DNA of 64,000 nt from CALAED01 sp036555725 (GTDB lineage Bacteria; Actinomycetota; Actinomycetes; Streptosporangiales; Streptosporangiaceae), in NCBI GenBank assembly GCA_036555725.1, contig DATBKU010000153.1:1-64000 (forward strand), read 5' to 3'. Of the stretch, positions 47,866-55,844 are shown piece by piece (positions within the stretch are counted from its first letter, which is position 1; the number at the start of each line of letters is the position of its first letter). Position numbers and translations under genes: made by a program. The notes under the pieces were generated by a model. That model was not told where the DNA came from. It did no database searches and worked only from the letters and a program-made list of their open reading frames with translations.

Positions 47866-49116
47866 GTGAACGACCAGGTGAAAGACTGGATCGACGCGGC
47901 GGAGGCCGCCCGGCGGCTCGGTGTGAAACCCGCCACGTTGTACGCGTACGTGAGCCGCGGGGTGCTCCGGCGGCGGCGCGCGGACGACGGGCGGCGCAGC
48001 CTGTTCGATCCCGCTGAGGTCGCCGAACTGGCCGGGCGCGGCCGTCCCCGGCGCCCGCCCGGCCAGTCCGAGCTGGTCATCGAGTCGGCCATCACGGCGC
48101 TCGGCCCCGACCGTCCGTACTATCGCGGCCGCGACGCCCTCGACCTCGCCCATACGTACGGCGGCGCCCCGGACGGCTTCGAGCGCGTCGCCGGCTGGCT
48201 GTGGACGGGCGAACTCGCCACGCCGGACCGCTGGTCGGCCGACCCGGCGGGGCTCGCGGCCGGGTACGCGGCGCAGTCGGCGCTGCCCGCCGACGTGCTT
48301 CCTCTCGACCGGCTGCAGGTCATCGCGACCGCGCTGGCCGCGGTCGACCCGCTGCGCTTCCACCTCGACTCGGCCGGCGTGGTCGCGGCCGGGCAGAGCC
48401 TCATCGCCGGCATGGTCGACTGCCTGCCCCCTGCGGGCCGGCCGAGCCGCGGCGCTGCGGACGTACCGCCGGACGTACCGGCGGGCGGTGTCGCCGAGCG
48501 GCTGTGGCGCAGGCTGTGCCCGGCCCCGCCGGAGCCGGGGCTGGTCGAGATCGTGCGCGCCGCGCTCATCCTGCTCGCCGACCACGAGCTTGCCGCGTCC
48601 ACGCTGGCCGCCCGGGTGGCCGCCTCGGTACGGGCCGATCCGTACGCCGTCGTGGCCGCCGGGCTCGGGGTGGCGAGCGGGCCGCTGCACGGCGGCGCGT
48701 CGTTCGGCGTGGAGCGGATGCTCGCCGAGGTCCGCGAGCCGGCCCAGGCGGCGCCGGTGATAGGGGAGCGGCTGCGGCGCGGCGAGCGCATCCCGGGCTT
48801 CGGGCACACGATCTACCGCGAGGGCGACGCCCGCATGGGCTTCGTGTACGGCCTGATCGCGGCGGCGGCGCCGGGACACGAACGGCTGGCCGCCGCCGAC
48901 GCGCTGCTCGCCGAGGCGCGGCGCCGCCGGCTGCCCGGGCCGAACATCGACTTCGCGACCGGCACCTTGGCCGCGGTCGCCGGCATGGTCGCCGGCGCGG
49001 GCGAGGCGATCTTCGCCGTCGCCCGTACGGCCGGCTGGCTCGCGCACGCCCTGGAGGAGTACGAGGGCGGCCCGCCCATCCGGCTGCGCGCCCACTACAT
49101 CGGCCCCGCCATATAG
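47866..49116 (+). CDS. Citrate synthase with N-terminal helix-turn-helix domain
   Basis: 416 aa. Residues about 8-55 are a MerR/excisionase-type HTH: DAAEAARRLGVKPATLYAYV, SRGVLRRRRADDGRRSLFDP. The rest is citrate synthase: SGPLHGGASFGVERML with active-site H275, PGFGHTIYREGDARMGFVY with H314, and GPNIDFATGTLAAVAG with D362, so the full His-His-Asp triad is intact. A fused DNA-binding domain suggests a trigger enzyme that reports acetyl-CoA, oxaloacetate or citrate levels to transcription. Its likely target is the TCAAT operator 20-40 bases upstream, which also faces the homocitrate-synthase-like gene. GTG start after GGAG. Confidence 0.88.
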   Translation: MNDQVKDWIDAAEAARRLGVKPATLYAYVSRGVLRRRRADDGRRSLFDPAEVAELAGRGRPRRPPGQSELVIESAITALGPDRPYYRGRDALDLAHTYGGAPDGFERVAGWLWTGELATPDRWSADPAGLAAGYAAQSALPADVLPLDRLQVIATALAAVDPLRFHLDSAGVVAAGQSLIAGMVDCLPPAGRPSRGAADVPPDVPAGGVAERLWRRLCPAPPEPGLVEIVRAALILLADHELAASTLAARVAASVRADPYAVVAAGLGVASGPLHGGASFGVERMLAEVREPAQAAPVIGERLRRGERIPGFGHTIYREGDARMGFVYGLIAAAAPGHERLAAADALLAEARRRRLPGPNIDFATGTLAAVAGMVAGAGEAIFAVARTAGWLAHALEEYEGGPPIRLRAHYIGPAI

Positions 49117-49144
49117 GGCCGGACGCACAGGGTGGTGCGAGCCG

Positions 49145-49384
49145 TTGACGAGAAGTTCCCAGGCTCGGCGCCCAGAGGCGACCGCGCGCCGGCAGCTGCT
49201 CGGCCGCGGCGCCGGGGTGACCGTGCGGCCGACGGGCCCGGGCTACGCCGGCGTCGCCGAGGTGCTCTCGTGGCCCCGGCCCTGGCGGCGCGCCGCGGCG
49301 CGGGTGCGGGCCGAGCGCTACCCGTGGCACGTCACCATCGCCGCGATGCCGGCGGTCCATGGCGATACGAGGCCGTGCCCATGA
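49145..49384 (+). CDS. Weak hypothetical protein after the citrate synthase gene
   Basis: An open frame of 79 codons from TTG, starting MTRSSQARRPEATARRQLLG, rich in Arg and Ala, without recognisable motifs apart from a Trp/Pro-rich centre. It starts 28 bases after the citrate synthase stop and overlaps nothing. In DNA this GC-rich open frames of this length arise by chance, so this is a doubtful entry covering an otherwise empty 330-base gap. Confidence 0.2.
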   Translation: MTRSSQARRPEATARRQLLGRGAGVTVRPTGPGYAGVAEVLSWPRPWRRAAARVRAERYPWHVTIAAMPAVHGDTRPCP

Positions 49385-49450
49385 CGGGCGCGCAGGTCAA
49401 GGGTCGGGGCCGGTCGTGGGGAGCTGCGGACCGGCGGTACGCTCGTTGAC

Positions 49451-49813
49451 GTGCGACGGTTCTTCAGGCCCGGCTGGCTGGGGTTGCACGCGGTGGCGAT
49501 CGTGCTGGCCACCGTGTTCCTCGGCTTTGGCTGGTGGCAGCTGCAGCGCGCCGAGGGCGGCAACATGCGCAGCTGGGGCTACACCTTCGAGTGGCCGCTG
49601 TTCGCCGTCTTCGTCGTCGTCATGTGGATCAAGATGATGTACGACGAGCTGCACGACGACGGTGGCGGCGAGGGGGACACCGCCGAGCCGGAGCCGTCCG
49701 CCCCCGCCATCGTCGCCATGCAAGACGCGCAGAACGGCGCCGACGATCCGGAGCTGGCCGCGTACAACCGTTATCTGGCACGGCTCAACGACCAGGCGCG
49801 CCAGCGCCGCTGA
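49451..49813 (+). CDS. Small two-span membrane protein
   Basis: 120-aa protein. Two hydrophobic segments, WLGLHAVAIVLATVFLGFGWWQL and EWPLFAVFVVVMWIKMMY, are joined by a short loop RAEGGNMRSWGYTF. The C-terminus is acidic and soluble (DELHDDGGGEGDTAEPEPS). This arrangement (RPGWLGLHAVAIVL...GWWQLQRAE) is found in many actinobacteria next to DUF3817 genes, as here, 45 bases apart. Function unknown, possibly related to membrane or respiratory assembly. Confidence 0.82.
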   Translation: MRRFFRPGWLGLHAVAIVLATVFLGFGWWQLQRAEGGNMRSWGYTFEWPLFAVFVVVMWIKMMYDELHDDGGGEGDTAEPEPSAPAIVAMQDAQNGADDPELAAYNRYLARLNDQARQRR

Positions 49814-49858
49814 CCGCGCCCGCGCGCCGGGGCCCGTGCCGACCGGAGGGAATGACCA

Positions 49859-50173
49859 GTGGAAGCAGCGATCACCCGTTACCGCGTGATGGCCAACGTG
49901 GTGGGCGTGTTTCTCCTGCTGCTGTGCGTCGGCATGATCGTCAAATATGGCCCGCCGAAGCAGGAGGCGATCGTGTCGGTCGTCGGCCCGGTGCACGGCT
50001 TCCTTTACATGGTCTATCTGGCGTGCGCTTTCGATCTTTACCGGCGGGTCCGCTGGCCGCTCAGCCGCATGATCGCCATGGTCGCCGCCGGGCTGGTGCC
50101 GTTCCTCGCCTTTGTGATAGAGCGCCGGATCGTCCGTGAGCTGCGGACATCCGCCCAGCCGGCGGCCCGTTAG
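49859..50173 (+). CDS. DUF3817 membrane protein
   Basis: 104-aa protein with three membrane segments: YRVMANVVGVFLLLLCVGMI, VVGPVHGFLYMVYLACAFDL and MIAMVAAGLVPFLAFVIERR. The HGFLYMVYL block and RRIVREL end define DUF3817, often found near SURF1-like or transport genes. GTG start after GGAGGGAATGACCA. Probably co-transcribed with the preceding small membrane protein. Confidence 0.9.
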   Translation: MEAAITRYRVMANVVGVFLLLLCVGMIVKYGPPKQEAIVSVVGPVHGFLYMVYLACAFDLYRRVRWPLSRMIAMVAAGLVPFLAFVIERRIVRELRTSAQPAAR

Positions 50174-50509
50174 CAGCTGTGCCGTTAGGCACGCCGTTAG
50201 AACGGGCCGCAGCTATATACCGGTTAAGGTGCTGCTTCAATCACGCCGAGTGAATCCCTTAAGGGATTCCCGTCATGGTTTGTGTAAACTGCGGCATTCG
50301 ATGAAAGCCTGTATTGATTCTCTCAATCATTTGATATATTCCGGTTTGGTCAGCATCCGGGCGAAGTAGTTCACAAGGGCCGATCCGCCACGGCGCGTGA
50401 TTGTGACGCTTCCCCGACGTGCGGACGGGTGCGTGTGTTGTTCTAAGAGGAGCGAGGGGTCTCCAACCGGCGAGCGGCCAGGCCGGCTGTCCCCGAGGCA
50501 GAGGACACC
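50174..50509. other. 336-base gene-free stretch upstream of the tandem-LuxR gene
   Basis: No gene is supported. It is locally AT-rich around 50300-50345, unlike its surroundings, and holds the 18-bp palindrome described separately. A 22-codon frame from ATG 50301 (MKACIDSLNHLIYSGLVSIR) has no good ribosome site and is probably chance. Confidence 0.5.
50252..50269. promoter_or_regulatory. 18-bp perfect palindrome, probable regulator site
   Basis: GAATCCCTTAAGGGATTC is fully self-complementary with no loop, so more an operator than a terminator. It lies 240 bases before the tandem-LuxR start and 79 bases after the DUF3817 stop. Confidence 0.5.
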
Positions 50510-51823
50510 ATGTCGCACGGTGTGACCCTCAACGGCGTCATTGGCGTCGCGATTCAGATCCGCAACCGAATGTTCCGCGAGGCGATCGCCGCCCAAGTCG
50601 ACGGGGAGCCCGATCTTCGCATCGTGGGAACCACCGCGTTCTACGCCGAACTGCCGCGTCTGGTCGAGCTGCGCAACCCCGAGGTCGTCCTGTTCGAGAT
50701 CGACCCGGACCAGGGCGACCCGGCCGGAGTGGTGGCCGAGCTGCGGGTACGGCACCAGCGGCTGCATCTGGTCGGGCTGTACGACCGGCCCGATCCCGAG
50801 GTCGCCGAACGCCTGCAGCTGGCCGGCGTGACCCGTCTCGTCGCCTACTCCGGCGGCGTCCTTGCCCTGCTCGCGGCGGTACGGCCGCCGATCGGGGGCA
50901 TCGCGCCCCAGTCCGGCACGCTGCGCCGCGCCGGTGCGCTGATGACCGACCGCGAGCTGCGCATCCTGCACCTCATCAGCTCCGGCTACACCCTGGGCCA
51001 GGTCGCGACGGCCCTGCAGATCACCCCCCGCACGGTGGAGAACTACAAGCGCCGGATCTTCGCCAAGCTGGACACGCACAGCCAGGCCCACGCCGCCGCC
51101 TACGCCGTACGGCTCGGGCTGCTGCCGGCGTCCGGGGAACCGGACGCGCGGCCGGTCTCGAAGCAGACGCCGCACGCCGCCGTCGCGCTGCTGTGCGGGC
51201 GTCGCGGGGCGCTCGCCGACAAGGTCGCCGAGGTCCTGCTGGCCGAGGAGATCCCGCTCATCGTCGACCACTCGAACCTGCCGCTCATCGCCGATCACCC
51301 GGCACGGCACAGTCGCGGCAACGTAATAGTGGTGCTGGTCGACCCGGAGCCGGCGGATTGGTCGGCGCCGCTCGACCTGCCGTCGCGCATCATGGTCGTC
51401 CACTCCGCGGTGCCCAGTCAGGCCGCCATGGTCGACGCCGTGCTTCGCGGCGCGGACGCCCTGGTCGGCGCGTCCTGGCTGGCCGAGACGCTGCTGCCGG
51501 CCTTCCGGCTGGTGGAGGCCGGCTATCTGCTCGTCAACGCCGAGCAGGCACGCAGGTTCATCGGCGCCGGCTACGCGCGGCTGTCGCGGACGAGCCCGTT
51601 CACGCCCATCGAGCTCACTCGGCGTGAGCGGCAGATCCTCGACTCGATCGACCGCGGGCACTCGGTGAAGCAGACTGCCCGGGCCCTCGGCATCAGCGTG
51701 AAAACGGTGGAGAGCCTGCAGAGCAGGCTGTTCCGCAAGCTCGGCATACGTAACCGTGCGGAGGCGTTGGTCGTCGCCTACGGGCTCGGCCTGGTGCCGC
51801 CGGGCGACCAGGAATTGATCTGA
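50510..51823 (+). CDS. Regulator with two LuxR-type modules in tandem
   Basis: 437-aa protein built of two similar halves. Each has a receiver-like alpha/beta domain followed by a LuxR HTH: MTDRELRILHLISSGYTLGQVATALQITPRTVENYKRRIFAKL (about residues 145-187) and LTRRERQILDSIDRGHSVKQTARALGISVKTVESLQSRLFRKL (about 370-412). The receiver-like parts lack the phospho-acceptor Asp pocket in clear form (FEIDPDQG in the first), so they may be pseudo-receivers. Two HTHs in one chain would bind a palindrome as a monomer or loop two sites. ATG after GAGGACACC. Lone gene. Confidence 0.88.
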   Translation: MSHGVTLNGVIGVAIQIRNRMFREAIAAQVDGEPDLRIVGTTAFYAELPRLVELRNPEVVLFEIDPDQGDPAGVVAELRVRHQRLHLVGLYDRPDPEVAERLQLAGVTRLVAYSGGVLALLAAVRPPIGGIAPQSGTLRRAGALMTDRELRILHLISSGYTLGQVATALQITPRTVENYKRRIFAKLDTHSQAHAAAYAVRLGLLPASGEPDARPVSKQTPHAAVALLCGRRGALADKVAEVLLAEEIPLIVDHSNLPLIADHPARHSRGNVIVVLVDPEPADWSAPLDLPSRIMVVHSAVPSQAAMVDAVLRGADALVGASWLAETLLPAFRLVEAGYLLVNAEQARRFIGAGYARLSRTSPFTPIELTRRERQILDSIDRGHSVKQTARALGISVKTVESLQSRLFRKLGIRNRAEALVVAYGLGLVPPGDQELI

Positions 51824-51980
51824 TCACCGGCCTTGGGTGAGCCGCCGCGCCCGAAGTATTTCCGGGTTTGTCAGGACCGGAGTATCCGTTCCGCCAACGA
51901 CTCCACACGCCGCGTTAAACGCCTTTTCGAATCCGGTTCTCGGCAAAGGGCCTAGACCCAGGTCAGCGACTCGGCTAACC

Positions 51981-51995
51981 TTTGACTCAGTCAAA
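51981..51995. promoter_or_regulatory. MarR operator TTTGACT-C-AGTCAAA
   Basis: A perfect 7-1-7 inverted repeat 20 bases before the MarR-GNAT start, with a TTGACT that can double as the -35 box. Good candidate for autoregulation. Confidence 0.65.
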
Positions 51996-52014
51996 GAATC
52001 TATTGAGGTGGGCA

Positions 52015-52926
52015 ATGGAGGACGTCATCGCGAGGGTCCGCGCGTTCAACCGCTTCTACACCAACGTCATCGGCGTGCTGAACGAGCACCTGGTGCGCTC
52101 GCCGTACTCGCTGACCGAGGCCAGGGTGATCTTCGAGCTGGCGCATCGACCGGCGACCGAGGTGACGACGCTGCGCCGCGAGCTCGATCTCGACGCCGGT
52201 TACCTGAGCCGGCTGCTCGCCAGGTTCGACGCGGACGGGCTGATCACACGGGAGCGCTCGGCGACGGACGCGCGCCGCCAGATCATCCGGCTCACCGACG
52301 CCGGCCGGGCGGCCTACGCGGTGCTCGGCGAGCGGACGGACGACCAGGTACGCGCGCTGCTCGCGCCGCTCACCGAGGAAGACCGGCGCCGGCTGGTCGC
52401 GGCGATGGACACCATCGAGGGCGTCCTCGCGGAGGCGGGCCGCCCGGATGCGTACGTGCTCCGCCCGCTGCGCCCGGGCGACTTCGGCTGGGTGGTGCAC
52501 CGGCACGGCGTGCTGTACGCGGAGGAGTACGGCTGGGACGCCACGTTCGAGGCGCTGGTCGCCCGCATCGTCGCCGACTACATCGACAAGCACGACCCGC
52601 GGCGGGAGAACGCGTGGATCGCAGAGGTCGACGGCGATCCGGTCGGCTGCGTGTTCTGTGTGCAGCGCGACGACACGACCGCGCAGCTAAGACTGCTGCT
52701 CGTCGAGCCGTCGGCCCGCGGGATGGGCATCGGGGCCCGCCTGGTCGACGAGTGCCTGGCCTTCGCCCGCCGGGCCGGCTACAGGTCGATGATGCTCTGG
52801 ACCAACGACGTCCTGGCCGCCGCCCGGCGTATCTATCAGCGGGCCGGCTTTCAGCTGGCCGAGCAGGGCGGGCACCACAGCTTCGGACACGATCTCGTCG
52901 AGCAGGTCTGGCACCGCGATCTGTGA
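52015..52926 (+). CDS. MarR-family regulator fused to a GNAT acetyltransferase
   Basis: 303 aa. Residues 1-140 are a MarR winged helix: YSLTEARVIFELAHRPATEV, LDLDAGYLSRLLARFDADGLITRERSATDARR. Residues about 150-303 are a GNAT domain with acetyl-CoA loop LLLVEPSARGMGIGARLVDECLAFARRAGY and the NDVLAAARRIYQRAGFQL tail. Such fusions are common in actinobacteria; the acetylated substrate is unknown, possibly a small amine or the ligand sensed by the MarR half. ATG 52015 follows GAGGTGGG; an earlier in-frame start at 51982 would lie inside the operator. Confidence 0.92.
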   Translation: MEDVIARVRAFNRFYTNVIGVLNEHLVRSPYSLTEARVIFELAHRPATEVTTLRRELDLDAGYLSRLLARFDADGLITRERSATDARRQIIRLTDAGRAAYAVLGERTDDQVRALLAPLTEEDRRRLVAAMDTIEGVLAEAGRPDAYVLRPLRPGDFGWVVHRHGVLYAEEYGWDATFEALVARIVADYIDKHDPRRENAWIAEVDGDPVGCVFCVQRDDTTAQLRLLLVEPSARGMGIGARLVDECLAFARRAGYRSMMLWTNDVLAAARRIYQRAGFQLAEQGGHHSFGHDLVEQVWHRDL

Positions 52927-52983
52927 CGGTTGCCGATCGCTGTCAGCGAACGTTGCTGCGGAAACAAAAAGCTGCTCCGTTTT

Positions 52984-53013
52984 CTTGAGTGTTAATGACT
53001 CAAGCTTTTGAGT
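52984..53013. promoter_or_regulatory. HAIR element (HspR site) at lon
   Basis: CTTGAGT-GTTAATG-ACTCAAG (52984-53004) is an exact match to the HspR-associated inverted repeat CTTGAGT-N7-ACTCAAG. A third half-site TTGAGT follows at 53008-53013. It ends 22-31 bases before the lon start, so lon belongs to the HspR heat-shock regulon. Confidence 0.9.
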
Positions 53014-53034
53014 CCCGAGAGATGGAGCCAGAGC

Positions 53035-55428
53035 ATGAGCGAGACCTTGAACCTGCCGGTGCTGCCCCTCGACGACGCCGTTGTGCTGCCGGGGATGGTC
53101 GTACCGTTCGACCTGTCCGACGGCGAAGTGCGCGCCGCGATCGAGGCCGCGCGGGCCACGGACCGAGCTCGTGGCCCCGGCATCCGTTCGGTCTCGAAGC
53201 CGAGGGTGCTGCTGGTGCCGCGGCTGGACGGCCAGTACGCGGCGGTCGGCACGCTCGGCACGATCGAGCAGGAGGGCCGGCTGCCCAGCGGCGAGCCGGG
53301 CGTCGTGGTCCGCGGCGTGTCCCGGGTGCGGATCGGCACCGGCACGACCGGCCCCGGCGCGGCCCTGTGGGTGGAAGGCGACACGATCGACGTGCCGCCG
53401 GCCGGCCCACGTGCCGCCGAGCTGGGCAAGGAGTACAAGGGCCTGGTCAGCGCGATTCTGCAAAAGCGCGGTGCCTGGCAGGTCGTCGACATCGTGCAGC
53501 AGATCGAAGACCCCTCCACGCTGGCCGACAACGCGGGTTACGCGCCGTACGTCAGCACCGAGCAGAAGATCGAGCTGCTGCAGACCGCCGACGTGATCGA
53601 ACGGCTCAACCTGGTGATCGGCTGGGCGCGCGACCAACTCGCCGAGCTGGATGTCGCGGAGACGATCCGCAAGGACGTCCAGGAGGGCATGGAGAAGACC
53701 CAGCGCGAGTTCCTGCTGCGGCAGCAGCAGGAGGCCATCCGCAAGGAGCTGGCCGAGCTCACCGGCACAGGGGAGGCCGATGAGAACGACGACTATCGGT
53801 CCCGTATCGAGGCCGCCGACCTGCCCGAGCAGGTGCGAGAGGCCGCCCTCAAGGAGGTCGACAAGCTGGAGCGGGCCGGCGACGCCTCGCCCGAGAGCGG
53901 CTGGATCCGCACCTGGCTGGACACCGTCCTCGACATCCCGTGGAACGAGCGCACCGAGGACGCGTACGACATCAAGGGCGCCCGCGAGATCCTCGACGCC
54001 GACCACGCGGGGCTCGACGACGTCAAGGAGCGGATCATCGAGTACCTCGCGGTCCGCAAGCGCCGGACCGACCGCGGCCTTGGCGTCGTAGGCGGCCGCC
54101 GCTCGGGGGCGGTGCTGGCGCTGACCGGCCCGCCCGGCGTGGGCAAGACCTCGCTCGGCGAGTCCGTCGCCCGCGCCATGGGCCGCAAGTTCGCCCGGGT
54201 CGCGCTGGGCGGCATACGGGATGAGGCGGAGATCCGCGGCCACCGGCGTACGTACGTCGGTGCGCTGCCGGGCCGGATCGTCCGGGCCATCCGCGAGGCG
54301 GGCACCATGAACCCCGTCATCCTGCTCGACGAGGTCGACAAGGTCGGCGCCGACTACCGCGGCGACCCCACGGCCGCGCTGCTGGAGGTGCTCGACCCTG
54401 CACAGAATCACACGTTCCGCGACCACTACCTCGAGGTCGAGCTCGACCTGTCCGACGTGCTCTTCCTCGCCACGTCCAATGTGCTGGAGGCCATCCCGAG
54501 CCCGCTGCTCGACCGGATGGAGCTGGTCCAGCTCGACGGCTACACCGAGGACGAGAAGGTCACCATCGCGCGCGATCACCTGCTGCCGCGCCAGCTGGAG
54601 CGGGCCGGCCTGGAGCCGTCCGAGGTGTCCTTCCCCGACGACGCACTGCGGCTGATCGCGGGTGAGTACACCCGCGAGGCGGGCGTGCGGGCGCTGGAGC
54701 GCTCGATCGCCCGCGTGCTCCGCAAGGTCAGCGCGCGTGTGGCGCTCGGCGACGCGACGCTGCCGGTGGTCGTCGACGACCTGACCGACTACCTGGGCCG
54801 GCCCCGGTTCACCCCGGAGGTCTCGCTCGCCCAGTCGGAGCGCCGTACGGCGGTGCCGGGCGTGGCGACCGGGCTCGCGGTCACGGGAGCGGGCGGCGAG
54901 GTGCTGTACGTCGAGGCGTCGCTGGCCGACGCCGAGACAGGCGAGGTCGGCTTGACGCTCACCGGGCAGCTCGGCGACGTCATGAAGGAGTCGGCGCGGA
55001 TCGCGCTGTCGTATCTGCGGTCGCACGGCGCGGAGCTGGAGCTGCCGGTGGGCGACCTCAAGGACCGCGGCGTGCACGTCCACATGCCGGCCGGTGCGGT
55101 GCCCAAGGACGGCCCGTCGGCGGGCGTGACGATGACGACGGCGCTCGCGTCGCTGCTGTCCGGGCGGCCGGTGCGGTCCGACGTGGCCATGACCGGTGAG
55201 GTGTCGCTCACCGGGCGGGTGCTCCCGATCGGCGGGGTGAAGCAGAAGCTGCTGGCCGCCCACCGGGCCGGGATCACGACCGTGCTCGTCCCGAAGCGCA
55301 ACGAGCCCGACCTGGACGACCTCCCGGCCGACGTGCGCGAGCAGCTGACGGTCTTCACGGTCAGCGACGTACGGGAAGTGCTGGAGCTGGCCCTGGAGTC
55401 GGCGACCAGCGAGGCCGTCGCCGCCTGA
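53035..55428 (+). CDS. lon: ATP-dependent protease La (Lon)
   Basis: 797-aa AAA+ protease. N-terminal substrate domain from LNLPVLPLDDAVVLPGMVVP; coiled region up to residue 270; Walker A LTGPPGVGKTSLGESVA (about 363-379) and Walker B PVILLDEVDKVG; RRTYVGALPGRIVRAI is the pore-side block. The protease domain has HMPAGAVPKDGPSAGVTM with catalytic S695 and LPIGGVKQKLLAAHRAG with K736. Full length for LonA. ATG 53035 has GGAG upstream; the reading from 53008 would start inside the HAIR element. Degrades misfolded proteins after heat shock. Strong terminator 14 bases after the stop. Confidence 0.97.
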   Translation: MSETLNLPVLPLDDAVVLPGMVVPFDLSDGEVRAAIEAARATDRARGPGIRSVSKPRVLLVPRLDGQYAAVGTLGTIEQEGRLPSGEPGVVVRGVSRVRIGTGTTGPGAALWVEGDTIDVPPAGPRAAELGKEYKGLVSAILQKRGAWQVVDIVQQIEDPSTLADNAGYAPYVSTEQKIELLQTADVIERLNLVIGWARDQLAELDVAETIRKDVQEGMEKTQREFLLRQQQEAIRKELAELTGTGEADENDDYRSRIEAADLPEQVREAALKEVDKLERAGDASPESGWIRTWLDTVLDIPWNERTEDAYDIKGAREILDADHAGLDDVKERIIEYLAVRKRRTDRGLGVVGGRRSGAVLALTGPPGVGKTSLGESVARAMGRKFARVALGGIRDEAEIRGHRRTYVGALPGRIVRAIREAGTMNPVILLDEVDKVGADYRGDPTAALLEVLDPAQNHTFRDHYLEVELDLSDVLFLATSNVLEAIPSPLLDRMELVQLDGYTEDEKVTIARDHLLPRQLERAGLEPSEVSFPDDALRLIAGEYTREAGVRALERSIARVLRKVSARVALGDATLPVVVDDLTDYLGRPRFTPEVSLAQSERRTAVPGVATGLAVTGAGGEVLYVEASLADAETGEVGLTLTGQLGDVMKESARIALSYLRSHGAELELPVGDLKDRGVHVHMPAGAVPKDGPSAGVTMTTALASLLSGRPVRSDVAMTGEVSLTGRVLPIGGVKQKLLAAHRAGITTVLVPKRNEPDLDDLPADVREQLTVFTVSDVREVLELALESATSEAVAA

Positions 55429-55441
55429 CAGATCGACCGCG

Positions 55442-55472
55442 GAGCCGGGGCCGTCGCCGACGGCCCCGGCTC
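55442..55472 (+). terminator. Intrinsic-type terminator of lon
   Basis: GAGCCGGGGCCGTC-GCC-GACGGCCCCGGCTC is a perfect 14-bp stem with a 3-base loop directly after lon, followed by TTCG. Confidence 0.85.
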
Positions 55473-55518
55473 TTCGCCGTCCGCTGTGCCGGGCATGCTG
55501 GAAGTGGAGGCGGTGTAG

Positions 55519-55725
55519 ATGAGCAATGACCAACCCGGCCCGGAAAGGCGCTTCCTCGGCCTGCCCTACGACTTGCGGCGGCCGACCGCGCGGCGGCTGC
55601 GGTCCCGGGCGTGGAATCCGGACGACCCGCGCATCCTCACCCCCAAGACGTACGGCTGGGGTCTGGGCGTCAACTTCTACTGGATGGTCCATCAGGTGCG
55701 GTTCTGGCGGGCCCGGCGAAGGTAA
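55519..55725 (+). CDS. DUF5808 small protein
   Basis: 68-aa protein. DLRRPTARRLRSRAWNPDDPRILTPKTYGWGLGVNFYWMVHQVRFWRARR fits DUF5808, whose hallmark is the PKxYGWGWxINFY-like block, here TPKTYGWGLGVNFYW. Probably peripheral to the membrane. Function unknown. GGAGG lies before the ATG with good spacing. Stands alone between lon and the HD-domain gene. Confidence 0.85.
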   Translation: MSNDQPGPERRFLGLPYDLRRPTARRLRSRAWNPDDPRILTPKTYGWGLGVNFYWMVHQVRFWRARRR

Positions 55726-55844
55726 CCGGTCCGACGGGAATCAGATGTGACGCACCAGGCACGTTGCGTGGGTGACAACGGGGAAAAGATCACGCATACT
55801 GGCCTGCCCGGGCGCACTACGGGGGGCCACATCTGGAGGTGCGC

